From Paraburkholderia aspalathi (lineage in GTDB: Bacteria; Pseudomonadota; Gammaproteobacteria; Burkholderiales; Burkholderiaceae): a stretch of DNA of 64,000 nucleotides. The stretch covers positions 1 through 64,000 of the forward strand of contig NZ_FPBH01000008.1 in assembly GCF_900116445.1 (NCBI RefSeq). The letters are read 5' to 3'. Within the stretch, counting starts at the first letter, position 1, and every line of letters starts with the position of its first letter. Both the position numbers and the translations under genes were made by a program. Positions 1 through 9,350 of this stretch are shown one piece after another. The notes below the pieces were generated by a model that saw only the letters and a program-made list of their open reading frames with translations, did not search any database and was not told where the DNA came from.

Positions 1-242
1 TCAGCCTGCGTCGGCAGCTTTTCGTGGACCAGCAGATACGCGATCTCTTCGAATTCGCAGGCACCGGCGATGTCGAGAATGTCGTAGCCGCGGTAGTGCA
101 GGTCGTTGCCGGTCTTGCCGACCGTGCAAAGGGCAGTGTTGCCAGCCGTCACGCCGGACAGCGCGACGGATTTCTTCGGTTTGAACCCGCTTTTAGATTC
201 GTTCTCGCCTTGTGCACCGGCGGTTTGCGTCGTCTCGCTCAT
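1..242 (-). CDS. prpC: 2-methylcitrate synthase, N-terminal part (cut by window edge)
   Basis: The first 80 codons of a minus-strand gene that runs off the left edge. The residues KPKKSVALSGVTAGNTALC and the following HYRGYDILD are the typical N-terminus of PrpC, which condenses propionyl-CoA with oxaloacetate in the 2-methylcitrate cycle. They differ from GltA, whose own gene lies at 7763. The ATG at 242 has GGAG about ten bases upstream. Its first bases overlap the stop of the small ORF at 239-409 by ATGA, so it is probably translated as part of the mdh-side minus-strand cluster. The active-site half of the protein lies outside the window. Confidence 0.9.
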   Translation of the reverse strand, partial: MSETTQTAGAQGENESKSGFKPKKSVALSGVTAGNTALCTVGKTGNDLHYRGYDILDIAGACEFEEIAYLLVHEKLPTQA

Positions 243-409
243 CTCCCGCAATCTCCTTTGTGCCTGCTCATTGTTTCCGGTTGAACCACGGATTCGACGT
301 CTGTTTCCTGCTGCGCGAGACGCGGCTCTGATTCGCTTGTACGGCGCCACGCGAGGGCGCCTACCAGCGCCGCTACGCCGGCTGCTGCATTGGCCATCGT
401 GCTCATCAT
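239..409 (-). CDS. Possible 56-aa coupled small ORF between lyase and prpC
   Basis: A 56-codon ORF that exactly bridges the two flanking genes. Its ATG overlaps the lyase stop as ATGA (406-409), and its TGA overlaps the prpC start as ATGA (239-242). The N-terminus is MMSTMANAAAGVAALVGALA, a short weakly hydrophobic stretch that may sit in the membrane, followed by RR and a polar tail with many Glu, Gln and Ser. I do not recognise the family. The double 4-base overlap is the main argument that it is real. Against it are the short length and the lack of a clear ribosome binding site of its own. No function is proposed. Confidence 0.45.
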   Translation of the reverse strand: MMSTMANAAAGVAALVGALAWRRTSESEPRLAQQETDVESVVQPETMSRHKGDCGR

Positions 410-1419
410 GCGGCTTGCCCGTTAGTGCCCACTTTCGTGAAGAGCGGCGCAGCGTCTTGCGGGACGGCGCGACCCGTGGATTGCGCGCGACGCAGCACCG
501 ACCAGTAGTAGCGATAGCTCGCCCGGTCATGCAGCGTGTCGTGATAGCGCGTCGGCCCCCATTGCGCCGACTGCGCAGCCAGCAGAATTTCGGTAGCAGT
601 GACGATTTCTTCGTCGCGCGGAGCAAATGCAGCGACGATCGCTTCGATCTGCGCCGGATGGATACTCCACATGCGCGTGTAGCCGAACTCGTTGCGGGCC
701 CGGGCGGCGTCGTTTGCAACCACGCTCATGTCGCGTACTTCGGTGCTGACGTTATGCGACGGCACCTTGCCGTACGCATGGCAGGCCGCCGAAATCTCGA
801 GTTTCGCGCGCCGCACCAGCGGGTGGTCGAACTGACCGGGCGAGCGCATGGCGGTGTCGGGAATCGCGCCGTCGTGCGCGGAAACGAAGTCCATCAGGCC
901 GAAGCTCAACGCCTCGACACCGGGGAGCGCAGCCAGATCGAACACGCGCGTCAACGCGCCATGCGTTTCGACCAGCAATTGCACCGGCACCGGCTGCGCG
1001 ATGCCGAGTTCACGCCGCGTCGCCTCGATGAACGCGACCATTTCGGCGGCATCGGGGACGTTGCGGACCTTCGGCAGGGTGATGTAGGCAGGCGCTCGCT
1101 TTGCGGCCCGCAGAATGAGACGGACGTCGTCACGCCAGTGCGGGTGATCGAAGTCGTGGATCCGCACGCCGACACGGCCGAAGCGGTCATGCTCGCTGCC
1201 CAGCAGCGACGCGACCAGCTCCGCGTGTTCGGCTTCGCGGCCGACCTGCGCGCCGTCTTCACAATCGAGTGTGATGTCGAACACCGGGCCGAGTTGCTGC
1301 TGCAATGCCAGTGATTTCAGCATCAGCTTCTCGCTGCCGGCGTAGTGATCGCAGGCAGGCAGCACAGCGGGCGGCACTTCGCCGTCAAACAGCACTTCGG
1401 CGGGTGTGAGGGCGCGCAT
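406..1419 (-). CDS. HpcH/HpaI aldolase / citrate lyase beta-like (CoA ester lyase family)
   Basis: A TIM-barrel protein of the CitE-like family, about 337 aa from the ATG at 1419. Family features are LDCEDGAQVG early in the barrel (acidic metal-binding region), the YITLPKVRNV strand, LLVETHGAL with the conserved Glu, and SFGLMDFVSAHDG. The C-terminal IHPAQIEAI is typical of malyl-CoA/citramalyl-CoA-type lyases. A TTG start at 1503 would add 28 residues (Arg/Pro/Ser-rich), but that extension looks non-coding, so the ATG is preferred. The gene lies between mdh and prpC on the same strand, which suggests a role in splitting or forming a C4/C5 acyl-CoA linked to the TCA and methylcitrate cycles. 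The substrate cannot be read from the sequence. Confidence 0.8.
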   Translation of the reverse strand: MRALTPAEVLFDGEVPPAVLPACDHYAGSEKLMLKSLALQQQLGPVFDITLDCEDGAQVGREAEHAELVASLLGSEHDRFGRVGVRIHDFDHPHWRDDVRLILRAAKRAPAYITLPKVRNVPDAAEMVAFIEATRRELGIAQPVPVQLLVETHGALTRVFDLAALPGVEALSFGLMDFVSAHDGAIPDTAMRSPGQFDHPLVRRAKLEISAACHAYGKVPSHNVSTEVRDMSVVANDAARARNEFGYTRMWSIHPAQIEAIVAAFAPRDEEIVTATEILLAAQSAQWGPTRYHDTLHDRASYRYYWSVLRRAQSTGRAVPQDAAPLFTKVGTNGQAA

Positions 1420-1588
1420 CTTCGGCGTCAGGATTCTGGGTGGTCGGGTGGGTAAATCGGATTCGGACGCGCTCTGCTCGGCGATCAGCCGGCCATGACG
1501 CAAAGCGCGTTCGAATCAGAGGCGAATACTGGCACGACAAATTGCGAAGTGAACCGCAATTTCGTGGGACGTACCTGCATTCGCACGT

Positions 1589-1631
1589 AAAAAACCGGAA
1601 CCCGCTGCGATAAAGCCACGGAGTTCCGGTT
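1589..1631 (-). terminator. Rho-independent terminator of mdh
   Basis: Read on the minus strand, AACCGGAAC pairs with GTTCCGGTT across an 21-base loop and is followed by six T. It starts 17 bases after the mdh stop. It suggests that mdh is transcribed separately from the lyase and prpC. Confidence 0.8.
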
Positions 1632-1647
1632 CGTCTGCATCTAGCGC

Positions 1648-2631
1648 TTAGCCGAGCAGATGTTGAACGCCTTCGCGCTCTTCGAGCAGCTCGTTCAGCG
1701 TGCCGTCCATCTTTTCGCGCGAGAACGCGTCGATTGCCAGACCTTCAACGCGCTTGTACTCGCCGTTTTCGCACGTAACCGGCACACCGTAGATGATGTC
1801 TTCCGGAATGCCATACGAACCGTCCGACGGGATACCCATCGTGACCCACTTGCCGTTCGTGCCGAGCACCCAGTCACGCACGTGGTCGATTGCAGCGTTA
1901 GCTGCCGACGCTGCCGACGAGAGGCCGCGCGCTTCGATGATTGCTGCGCCGCGCTTGCCGACGGTCGGGATGAACGTGTTGCGGTTCCATTCTTCGTCGT
2001 TGATCAGCTTGGTCAGGTCTTGACCTTCTGCCGTTGCGACGCGGAAGTCCGGGTACATGGTCGGCGAGTGGTTGCCCCACACAGCCAGTTTTTCGATCGA
2101 AGCGACCGGCTTGCCCGACTTGGCGGCCAGTTGCGACAGCGCGCGGTTGTGATCGAGGCGCAGCATGGCGGTGAAGTTCTTCTTCGGCAGATCCGGCGCC
2201 GACTTCATGGCGATGTAAGCGTTGGTGTTGGCCGGGTTGCCGACCACCAGCACCTTCACGTCGCGGCTCGCGACTTCGTTCAGCGCCTTGCCCTGAACCG
2301 TGAAGATTTCGGCGTTTGCCGACAGCAGGTCTTTACGCTCCATGCCTTTCGAACGCGGACGTGCGCCGACCAGCAAGGCAACGTCTGCATCCTTGAATGC
2401 AACCTTCGGGTCGTCAGTGATCACGACACCCGACAGCAGCGGGAATGCGCAATCATCCAGTTCCATCACGACGCCTTTGACGGCGCCTTGCGCTTGCGGC
2501 AGGTCGAGCAGTTGCAGGATAACCGGCTGGTCCTTACCGAGCAGGTCGCCATTGGCGATGCGGAACAGTAGGGAGTAAGCGATTTGACCTGCGGCGCCGG
2601 TGACGGCAACGCGCTTTGCGGGCTTAGCCAT
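1648..2631 (-). CDS. mdh: Malate dehydrogenase (NAD)
   Basis: A 327-aa protein, the usual length of the cytosolic-type MDH found in betaproteobacteria. It interconverts malate and oxaloacetate in the TCA cycle. Residues 11-25 carry the NAD-binding [15 protein letters not shown]. Substrate-binding arginines lie in [11 protein letters not shown] (residues 89-99). The catalytic Asp/His pair is D160 in RLDHNRA and H188 in WGNHSP. It is transcribed away from gntR-sdh, from a roughly 500-base region holding a good minus-strand promoter and two palindromes. A strong terminator follows. Confidence 0.97.
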
Positions 2632-2971
2632 TGAGAAATCTCCAGGACGATGCGTTAGACGCTAGGGAAAACGCCATTCTATATGTGCGTTCAGCGAAGC
2701 GTTGTGAAACACGGCGGAATTCACTGTTTGCGTACGGCCTCGGAATGTGCCGAGGCTGTGCGGCGCGCTGCGGCAAGACCGCCATGCCGGAAACCTGTAC
2801 TGCTGGGCGGGGAGCGGGGCATCCTGGCGCCGGGTAGCCGCTGCACGATGCGGGCTCCTGCAAACAGCGCGTTTCGGCAAGCGTCTGACCAACGAATGGC
2901 GGCGAATCGAAACCTGGACTGCGTGGGAACAGCATGGTGCAGAGTGGCTGCCGGTGCGCTGCGGCGCTGTA

Positions 2972-2984
2972 TTGCACAGTGCAA
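2972..2984. promoter_or_regulatory. Perfect 6-1-6 palindrome in the mdh leader
   Basis: TTGCACAGTGCAA is a perfect inverted repeat about 340 bases upstream of mdh and downstream of the predicted mdh promoter. It may be an operator for an unidentified regulator. The 505-base gap between mdh and gntR (2632-3136) otherwise holds a GC-rich hairpin (GCCTCGG/CCGAGGC, 2737-2756) and no credible gene. Confidence 0.4.
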
Positions 2985-3024
2985 AACAGCCGCCGAAAAA
3001 CCCGCAAACCCTTGCTCGACAAGG

Positions 3025-3053
3025 AGTGTAGGAGCCGTCAGACACAAAGTCAA
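3025..3053 (-). promoter_or_regulatory. Predicted sigma-70 promoter reading toward mdh
   Basis: On the minus strand TTGACT (3048-3053) and TACACT (3025-3030) are separated by exactly 17 bases. Transcription would start near 3018, giving mdh an untranslated leader of almost 390 bases. The long perfect palindrome at 3062-3081 lies just upstream of the -35 box, a usual place for a regulator. Confidence 0.5.
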
Positions 3054-3061
3054 CATTATCT

Positions 3062-3081
3062 TATGTCTTATATAAGACATA
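3062..3081. promoter_or_regulatory. 20-bp perfect palindrome, likely GntR operator
   Basis: TATGTCTTATATAAGACATA is a perfect 20-bp palindrome lying 56 bases before the gntR start and 9 bases behind the -35 box of the predicted mdh promoter. GntR-family sites usually have GT and AC at fixed places in an inverted repeat, as here (GT...AC). The likely reading is that the adjacent GntR protein binds here and controls itself and mdh. That link is inferred from position only. Confidence 0.6.
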
Positions 3082-3136
3082 TCTGTTGCGGGGAAAACCC
3101 TAGACGCGGCCCGGCCCTTTATGATGAAATGCGCGG

Positions 3137-3937
3137 ATGACTTCGAACCAGGCGAACACCGCGAATCCGAACGGCCATGGGGCCACGGGCGAGGGTGTAT
3201 CCGCTGCCACGCCCGCTGCGTCGCCCACTTTCAGCCCCTTGTATCAGCAGATCAAGGGCTTGATTACGCAGAGCCTCGAAACCGGCGAATGGAAACCTGG
3301 CGAGATCATTCCTAGTGAAGTCGAATTGGCGGCCAGATTCAAGGTCAGTCAGGGAACTGTGCGCAAAGCGATCGACGAGCTTGCTGCCGACAACCTGCTG
3401 GTGCGCCGCCAGGGCAAGGGTACTTTTGTTGCAACGCACAATGAAGACCGCGCTCAGTTTCGCTTCCTCAGATTACTGGCCGATGACGGCGCGGAACATC
3501 CGCACGTCAGCCGCCTGCTTGAGTGTCGGCGTTTGCGTGCTTCGGCGGACATCGCCCGGCAACTCGATCTGAAACCCGCCGATCCGGTGGTGTTGATCAA
3601 GCGCTTGCTGCAGTTCGACGGCGAAGTCACCGTACTCGACGAAATCTGGTTACCCGGCGCGGTGTTTCGCGGGCTCACGCTCGAGCGGCTGTCGGAGTAT
3701 AAAGGTCCCCTCTACGCCATGTTCGAGACGGAATTCGGCACACGCATGATCCGCGCAACGGAGAAGATCCGCGCGGTCGCAGCTGATCCGGCGGTCGCCG
3801 ATCTGCTGCATGTGCCGGCGGGTTTCCCGCTGCTTTCGGTCGAGCGCGTCTCCTATACATATGGAGACCGGCCGGTTGAGGTGCGCCGTGGTTGGTATGT
3901 CACAACCGGGTATTACTATCAGAACGATCTGAGCTGA
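3137..3937 (+). CDS. GntR-family regulator with UTRA domain
   Basis: A 266-aa protein with a polar 34-residue N-terminal tail. A winged-helix GntR domain follows (about 34-102), with PLYQQIKGLI, the EVELAARFKVSQGTVRKAID helix-turn-helix and RRQGKGTFV wing. A UTRA ligand-binding domain of the HutC type covers about 115-260. It lies directly upstream of sdhCDAB and divergent from mdh, so it probably controls TCA-cycle genes in response to a small acid. The ligand is unknown. A perfect palindrome at 3062-3081 is the likely binding site. Confidence 0.9.
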   Translation: MTSNQANTANPNGHGATGEGVSAATPAASPTFSPLYQQIKGLITQSLETGEWKPGEIIPSEVELAARFKVSQGTVRKAIDELAADNLLVRRQGKGTFVATHNEDRAQFRFLRLLADDGAEHPHVSRLLECRRLRASADIARQLDLKPADPVVLIKRLLQFDGEVTVLDEIWLPGAVFRGLTLERLSEYKGPLYAMFETEFGTRMIRATEKIRAVAADPAVADLLHVPAGFPLLSVERVSYTYGDRPVEVRRGWYVTTGYYYQNDLS

Positions 3938-4094
3938 ATCGGGACGAAAAAGGGCGTCGCGTCCCACACGCGCGCCTGTTTGAAGGCGCCTTTATCGCGC
4001 GCGCTGTAACGGACCTGTAGTGGTTTTCGCTGCAGCGCGATATAAAAAGGCGCTAAAATTGCGGATTAGTGTGACTACATAGTAGGGGTCTAGC

Positions 4095-4511
4095 ATGGCT
4101 GAAGCCGTAAAAAAACCGAGGCCGGAATTCCGGAACATCGGTATCGGGCAGATTTTGACGGCATACCGTCTCCCGCTAGCGGGGCGCGTGTCGATCTTGC
4201 ACCGCCTAAGCGGTGGGCTGCTTTTTGTTTTTCTTCCGTTCCTGCTGTACCTCTTCGATCAGAGCCTGACTTCCGAACTTAGTTTCGAAGTCTTCAAGGG
4301 CTTCCTCTCCAACATCATCGTCAAGCTCATCACGCTCGTTCTCGCGTGGGCCTTCCTGTTCCACTTCTGCGCGGGTGTCCGTCACCTGTTCATGGACACG
4401 AGCCACGGCCTCACGACTAAAGAGAAGGGCAAGCAAACCTCCATCGTGGTGCTGGTCGTTTCGTCGCTTCTGACGATTGCTTTCGCGCTCAAACTCTTCG
4501 GAGCATTCTAA
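4095..4511 (+). CDS. sdhC: Succinate dehydrogenase, cytochrome b556 subunit
   Basis: A 138-aa protein with three membrane segments (about 40-62, 75-98 and 117-137). HRLSGGLLF in the first segment and HFCAGVRHLFMDTSHG in the second are the SdhC signature. The His within FHFCAGVRH is the usual axial ligand of haem b, and the Ser/Arg region near HRLSG helps form the quinone site. First gene of sdhCDAB-sdhE. The sdhD start follows the stop by four bases. Confidence 0.96.
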   Translation: MAEAVKKPRPEFRNIGIGQILTAYRLPLAGRVSILHRLSGGLLFVFLPFLLYLFDQSLTSELSFEVFKGFLSNIIVKLITLVLAWAFLFHFCAGVRHLFMDTSHGLTTKEKGKQTSIVVLVVSSLLTIAFALKLFGAF

Positions 4512-4515
4512 AAAA

Positions 4516-4884
4516 ATGGCAGCTAATAACCGAATCGGTCCGAAGCGTCTCGTCGTCGGCGCACATTACGGCCTGCGCGACTGGCTCGCCCAGCGCATTA
4601 CCGCCTGCATCATGGCCGTCTACACGGTGATCCTGCTCGCGTGGTTCTTCGGCGCGCGCGATTTCTCGTATGACGGCTGGGCCTCGATCTTTGCAACGCA
4701 ATGGATGAAGCTCGCCACGTTCGTCACGCTGCTGTCGCTGTTCTATCACGCGTGGGTTGGTATCCGCGACATCTGGATGGACTATGTGAAGCCCGTTGGC
4801 ACGCGCCTGTTTCTTCAAGCGCTGACGATCGTCTGGCTGCTCGCATGTGCGGGCTACGCTGCGCAGATTCTCTGGAGAGTGTAA
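4516..4884 (+). CDS. sdhD: Succinate dehydrogenase, membrane anchor subunit
   Basis: A 122-aa membrane anchor with three predicted segments (about 27-47, 58-79 and 96-118). The [15 protein letters not shown] start and [16 protein letters not shown] motif match SdhD; the latter holds the expected haem-ligand His and quinone-site residues. The ATG at 4516 gives a start right after the sdhC stop. A start further upstream at 4477 would overlap the sdhC coding sequence and is not needed. With SdhC it anchors SdhAB to the inner membrane and passes electrons to ubiquinone. Confidence 0.95.
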   Translation: MAANNRIGPKRLVVGAHYGLRDWLAQRITACIMAVYTVILLAWFFGARDFSYDGWASIFATQWMKLATFVTLLSLFYHAWVGIRDIWMDYVKPVGTRLFLQALTIVWLLACAGYAAQILWRV

Positions 4885-4888
4885 AAGA

Positions 4889-6664
4889 ATGGCTGCAATC
4901 AAGAATTCTCTGCCGCGTCGCAAGTTTGACGTGGTTATCGTCGGCGCAGGCGGCTCGGGGATGCGCGCTTCGCTGCAACTCGCGCGCGCCGGTCTGTCGG
5001 TTTGCGTGCTGTCCAAGGTGTTCCCGACGCGGTCGCACACGGTCGCTGCCCAAGGCGGCATCGGCGCCTCGCTCGGCAACATGAGCGAAGACAATTGGCA
5101 CTACCACTTCTACGACACGATCAAGGGTTCCGACTGGCTCGGCGACCAGGACGCGATCGAGTTCATGTGCCGTGAAGCACCGAACGCCGTGTACGAGCTC
5201 GAACACTTCGGCATGCCGTTCGACCGTAACGCTGACGGCACGATTTACCAACGCCCGTTCGGCGGCCACACCGCCAACTACGGCGAAAAGCCGGTGCAAC
5301 GCGCTTGCGCGGCCGCTGACCGTACGGGTCACGCGCTGCTGCACACGCTGTACCAGCAAAACGTGGCTGCCAAGACACAGTTCTTCGTCGAATGGATGGC
5401 GCTGGATCTGATCCGCGACGCCGACGGCGACGTGCTTGGTGTCACCGCGCTGGAAATGGAAACCGGCGACGTTTACATCCTCGAAGGCAAGACCACGCTG
5501 TTCGCTACGGGCGGCGCGGGTCGGATCTTCGCAGCATCCACGAACGCGTTCATCAACACCGGTGACGGCCTGGGTATGGCTGCGCGTTCGGGTATCGCAC
5601 TGCAAGACATGGAATTCTGGCAATTTCACCCCACCGGCGTGGCCGGCGCGGGCGTGCTGATTACCGAAGGCGTGCGTGGTGAAGGCGGTATTTTGCGTAA
5701 CTCGAACGGCGAGCGTTTCATGGAACGCTACGCGCCGACGCTGAAGGATCTGGCGCCGCGCGACTTCGTTTCGCGTTCGATGGACCAGGAAATCAAGGAA
5801 GGTCGCGGCGTGGGTCCGAACAAGGATCACGTGCTGCTCGACCTGTCGCACATCGGCGCTGAGACGATCATGAAGCGTCTGCCGTCGATCCGCGAAATCG
5901 CCATGAAGTTCGCGAACGTCGACTGTATTAAAGAGCCGATTCCGGTTGTGCCGACCATCCACTATCAGATGGGTGGTATCCCGACGAACATCAACGGCCA
6001 GGTCGTTGGCACGTCGCGGGATCACAAGGAAGTCGTCAACGGTTTCTACGCAGTGGGCGAATGCTCGTGCGTGTCGGTGCACGGCGCAAACCGTCTCGGC
6101 ACGAACTCGCTGCTCGACCTGGTGGTGTTCGGCCGCGCGGCCGGCAACCACATCGTCAAGCACGTGAAGGACATCAAGGAACACAAGCCGCTGCCGGCCG
6201 ACGCAGGCGATTTCTCGCTGGCGCGTCTGAACAAGCTGGACAAGTCCACGTCGGGCGAATACTCGCAGACCGTTGCGGCCGACATCCGTTCCACGATGCA
6301 GGCGCACGCCGGCGTGTTCCGCACGTCGAAGCTGCTGGCCGAAGGTGTCGAGCGGATTCGCGAAGTGGCTGACCGTGTCGACAACATCTATCTGAAAGAC
6401 AAGTCGAAGGTGTTCAACACGGCGCGCATCGAAGCACTGGAAGTGGAGAACCTGATCGAAGTGGCCCGCGCCACGATGGTTTCCGCCGAAGCCCGCAAGG
6501 AAAGCCGCGGCGCGCACGCGCAAGACGACTTCGAACATCGCGACGACGAAAACTGGCTGCGCCATACGCTGTGGTTCAGCGAAGGCGATCGCCTCGACTA
6601 CAAGCCGGTTCAGATGCAACCGCTGACCGTCGAATCGGTGCCGCCGAAAGCGCGTACCTTCTAA
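4889..6664 (+). CDS. sdhA: Succinate dehydrogenase, flavoprotein subunit
   Basis: A 591-aa protein, the standard SdhA length, from the ATG at 4889, which follows the sdhD stop by four bases. The FAD-binding [13 protein letters not shown] lies at residues 15-27. H50 in [11 protein letters not shown] is the expected site of covalent FAD attachment. The substrate region includes [15 protein letters not shown] and the REG/GGI loops. It oxidises succinate to fumarate on the cytoplasmic face of the membrane complex. The flavinylation factor SdhE is encoded two genes downstream. Confidence 0.98.
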   Translation: MAAIKNSLPRRKFDVVIVGAGGSGMRASLQLARAGLSVCVLSKVFPTRSHTVAAQGGIGASLGNMSEDNWHYHFYDTIKGSDWLGDQDAIEFMCREAPNAVYELEHFGMPFDRNADGTIYQRPFGGHTANYGEKPVQRACAAADRTGHALLHTLYQQNVAAKTQFFVEWMALDLIRDADGDVLGVTALEMETGDVYILEGKTTLFATGGAGRIFAASTNAFINTGDGLGMAARSGIALQDMEFWQFHPTGVAGAGVLITEGVRGEGGILRNSNGERFMERYAPTLKDLAPRDFVSRSMDQEIKEGRGVGPNKDHVLLDLSHIGAETIMKRLPSIREIAMKFANVDCIKEPIPVVPTIHYQMGGIPTNINGQVVGTSRDHKEVVNGFYAVGECSCVSVHGANRLGTNSLLDLVVFGRAAGNHIVKHVKDIKEHKPLPADAGDFSLARLNKLDKSTSGEYSQTVAADIRSTMQAHAGVFRTSKLLAEGVERIREVADRVDNIYLKDKSKVFNTARIEALEVENLIEVARATMVSAEARKESRGAHAQDDFEHRDDENWLRHTLWFSEGDRLDYKPVQMQPLTVESVPPKARTF

Positions 6665-6688
6665 GGCACAAGTCAAAGGAATTCAGAA

Positions 6689-7393
6689 ATGGCCAAGCGT
6701 ACATTTGAAATTTACCGCTACGATCCGGACAAGGACGCAGCGCCGCGCATGCAAACGTACGAGATCGAAATCGACTCGCACGAACGCATGCTGCTCGACG
6801 CGCTGCTCAAGCTGAAAGCGATGGACGAAACTTTGTCGTTCCGCCGTTCGTGCCGCGAAGGCGTGTGCGGTTCGGACGCGATGAACATCAACGGCAAGAA
6901 TGGTCTGGCCTGCTTGCAGAACATGAACGACCTGCCGCAGAAGATCGTGCTGCGTCCGCTGCCGGGCCTGCCCGTCGTGCGCGACCTGATTTGCGACTTC
7001 ACGCAGTTCTTCAACCAGTATCACTCGATCAAGCCGTACCTGATCAACGATACGCCGCCGCCGGAAAAGGAACGTCTGCAGTCGCCGGAAGAACGCGACG
7101 AGCTCGACGGCCTGTACGAATGTATTCTGTGCGCTAGCTGCTCTACGTCGTGCCCGAGCTTCTGGTGGAATCCGGACAAGTTCGTCGGCCCGGCTGGTCT
7201 GTTGCAGGCCTATCGTTTCATCGCGGATAGCCGCGACGAAGCGACGGGTGAACGCCTCGACAATCTGGAAGATCCGTACCGTCTGTTCCGTTGCCATACG
7301 ATCATGAATTGCGTCGACGTCTGCCCGAAGGGCCTGAACCCGACCAAGGCGATTGGCAAGATCAAGGAATTGATGGTTCGCCGCGCAGTCTAG
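6689..7393 (+). CDS. sdhB: Succinate dehydrogenase, iron-sulfur subunit
   Basis: A 234-aa protein with the three cluster motifs in order: [20 protein letters not shown] followed by Cys for [2Fe-2S], [12 protein letters not shown] for [4Fe-4S], and [14 protein letters not shown] completing the [4Fe-4S] and [3Fe-4S] sets. It carries electrons from SdhA to the quinone site formed with SdhC and SdhD. A clear AAAGGAATTC ribosome binding region precedes the ATG. The sdhE ATG follows the stop by one base. Confidence 0.98.
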   Translation: MAKRTFEIYRYDPDKDAAPRMQTYEIEIDSHERMLLDALLKLKAMDETLSFRRSCREGVCGSDAMNINGKNGLACLQNMNDLPQKIVLRPLPGLPVVRDLICDFTQFFNQYHSIKPYLINDTPPPEKERLQSPEERDELDGLYECILCASCSTSCPSFWWNPDKFVGPAGLLQAYRFIADSRDEATGERLDNLEDPYRLFRCHTIMNCVDVCPKGLNPTKAIGKIKELMVRRAV

Positions 7394-7394
7394 G

Positions 7395-7670
7395 ATGAAC
7401 ACAGAAACATCGCATCAGTCCGACCCTCTCCGCCGCGCGCGCCTTCGCTGGCGTGCGCGGCGGGGCCTGCTGGAAAACGATCTGATCTTTGAGCGTTTTT
7501 TCAGCCGATATGAGCACGACCTCAGCGATGCCGACGTGGGCGCTCTCACGCGCCTGCTCGAGCTGAGCGATAACGACCTGATGGACTTGCTGCTCGTTCG
7601 CAAGGAACCGGAAGGCGAACTTGCCGACCCGGATGTGATCCGGGTGCTGGAGCTGTTGCGGAATGCTTGA
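7395..7670 (+). CDS. sdhE: FAD assembly factor SdhE (DUF339)
   Basis: A 91-aa acidic protein of the SdhE/YgfY family. The hallmark RGxxE motif is visible as RRGLLEND (near residue 24), followed by the F-ERFF and LLELSDNDLMDLLL helices. The family binds SdhA and promotes covalent FAD attachment. Its place immediately after sdhB supports that role. The 92-base gap before gltA shows no terminator, so transcription may continue into gltA. Confidence 0.93.
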   Translation: MNTETSHQSDPLRRARLRWRARRGLLENDLIFERFFSRYEHDLSDADVGALTRLLELSDNDLMDLLLVRKEPEGELADPDVIRVLELLRNA

Positions 7671-7762
7671 GCACCGCTAACGTCTTGAGCGCCGCTTGTC
7701 CGTTGTTCCCAGGCGTGCAAATTATCGAAACCCTGTTTCCATACTTCGATTGAGGATGTGCT

Positions 7763-9064
7763 ATGACCCCGTCAGATGTTAAAGCCACGCTATCGTTCAG
7801 CGACAATTCGCCGAGCGTTGAAATGCCGATTTACAAGGGCACTCTCGGCCCGGACGTGATCGACATCCGCAAACTGTACGGCCAGACCGGCAAGTTCACG
7901 TACGACCCGGGCTTTATGTCGACGGCGGCGTGCAATTCGGCGATTACGTACATCGACGGTGACAAGGGCGAGCTGCTGTATCGCGGCTACCCGATCGACA
8001 ACCTCGCGCAAAACGCCGACTTCCTCGAAACCTGCTATCTGCTGCTGAAGGGCGAACTGCCGAACGCGCAGCAGAAAGACGAGTTCGTGAACACCGTCAC
8101 GAAGCACACGATGGTGCATGAGCAAATGCACTTCTTCTTCCGTGGCTTCCGTCGCGACGCACACCCGATGGCGATTCTGGTCGCTGCAGTCGGCGCGCTG
8201 TCGGCGTTCTATCACGACTCGCTCGACATCAACAATCCGCGTCACCGTGAAGTGTCGGCCATTCGCATGATCGCGAAGCTGCCTACGCTCGTCGCGATGG
8301 CGTACAAGTACAGCATCGGCCAGCCGTTTGCGTACCCGAAGAACGACCTGTCGTACAGCGCGAACTTCATGCACATGATGTTCTCGAACCCGTGCGAAGA
8401 GTACAAGGTCAACGACGTGCTGGTGCGCGCGCTGGACCGTATCCTGATCCTGCACGCAGACCACGAACAGAATGCGTCGACCTCGACGGTTCGTCTGGCG
8501 GGTTCGTCGGGCGCTAACCCGTTCGCGTGTATCGCGGCCGGTATCGCTTGCCTGTGGGGCCCGGCGCACGGTGGTGCGAACGAAGCCGCACTGAACATGC
8601 TGGAAGAGATTGGTTCGGTCGACAATATTCCTGAGTTCATCAAGCAGGTGAAGGACAAGAACTCGGGCGTGAAGCTGATGGGCTTCGGTCACCGCGTCTA
8701 CAAGAACTACGATCCGCGTGCGAAGCTGATGCGCGAAACCTGCCACGAAGTGCTGGAAGAGCTGGGCCTGCACGACGACCCGCTGTTCAAGCTGGCCATG
8801 GCGCTGGAAAAGATCGCTCTGGAAGACGAATACTTCGTGTCGCGCAAGCTGTACCCGAACGTCGACTTCTACTCGGGCATCGTGCAGCGCGCGCTGGGCA
8901 TCCCGACGTCGATGTTCACGTGTATCTTCGCGATGGCACGTACGGTCGGCTGGATTGCACAGTGGAACGAAATGATCGCTGATCCGGAACAGAAGATTGG
9001 CCGTCCGCGTCAACTGTTCATCGGCGACACGCAACGCGAAGCGAAGCCGATTGCGCAACGCTAA
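7763..9064 (+). CDS. gltA: Citrate synthase (type II, hexameric)
   Basis: A 433-aa protein of the length and type usual for Gram-negative hexameric, NADH-sensitive citrate synthases. Catalytic-region motifs are [36 protein letters not shown] and [14 protein letters not shown], which hold the catalytic histidines. The catalytic Asp lies in the later [11 protein letters not shown] region. It makes citrate from acetyl-CoA and oxaloacetate. It closes the sdh cluster and is followed by a strong terminator. Confidence 0.97.
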   Translation: MTPSDVKATLSFSDNSPSVEMPIYKGTLGPDVIDIRKLYGQTGKFTYDPGFMSTAACNSAITYIDGDKGELLYRGYPIDNLAQNADFLETCYLLLKGELPNAQQKDEFVNTVTKHTMVHEQMHFFFRGFRRDAHPMAILVAAVGALSAFYHDSLDINNPRHREVSAIRMIAKLPTLVAMAYKYSIGQPFAYPKNDLSYSANFMHMMFSNPCEEYKVNDVLVRALDRILILHADHEQNASTSTVRLAGSSGANPFACIAAGIACLWGPAHGGANEAALNMLEEIGSVDNIPEFIKQVKDKNSGVKLMGFGHRVYKNYDPRAKLMRETCHEVLEELGLHDDPLFKLAMALEKIALEDEYFVSRKLYPNVDFYSGIVQRALGIPTSMFTCIFAMARTVGWIAQWNEMIADPEQKIGRPRQLFIGDTQREAKPIAQR

Positions 9065-9130
9065 GCGGTAGTCTTCTCGGCGCGCTATATCGGCCAAAGG
9101 GCCGTGAAATGCGTGAGACTAGATGAATGA

Positions 9131-9170
9131 AAAACGCCCCAACGGGTTGACCGTTGGGGCGTTTTGTTTT
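9131..9170 (+). terminator. Strong bidirectional-looking terminator after gltA
   Basis: A 15-bp perfect stem, AAAACGCCCCAACGG with CCGTTGGGGCGTTTT, closes a 5-base loop and is followed by more T. It separates the sdh-gltA cluster from the leu genes. Confidence 0.92.
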
Positions 9171-9350
9171 GGATACGCGAAACTGCGGGTGGCAAATGGG
9201 GTCCGGGTAACATCCATACAGGTATCGTCACTACCACCCAACTACCTGTTTTTTATCGGTTTTTTGCATGATTCATGGGCCCTAAGCGGGGTTCTGCGTG
9301 GCATAATCGACCGACACAGTCAGCCCGCAGTCATTACTACCCCGCATACC

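Noticed and set aside
106..1314. 402-codon plus-strand frame over the lyase gene
   Set aside because: It is a shadow of the minus-strand lyase and prpC start; the composition is Arg/His-rich with no family resemblance.
4724..6676. Long antisense open frame opposite sdhD-sdhA
   Set aside because: High GC keeps antisense frames open by chance. The sense strand encodes a complete SdhA with FAD and substrate motifs.
9219..9254. CAGGTA/TACCTG hairpin with T-run upstream of leuC, considered as a leucine attenuator
   Set aside because: The stem is only six pairs with an 18-base loop, and no short ORF with leucine codons lies before it.
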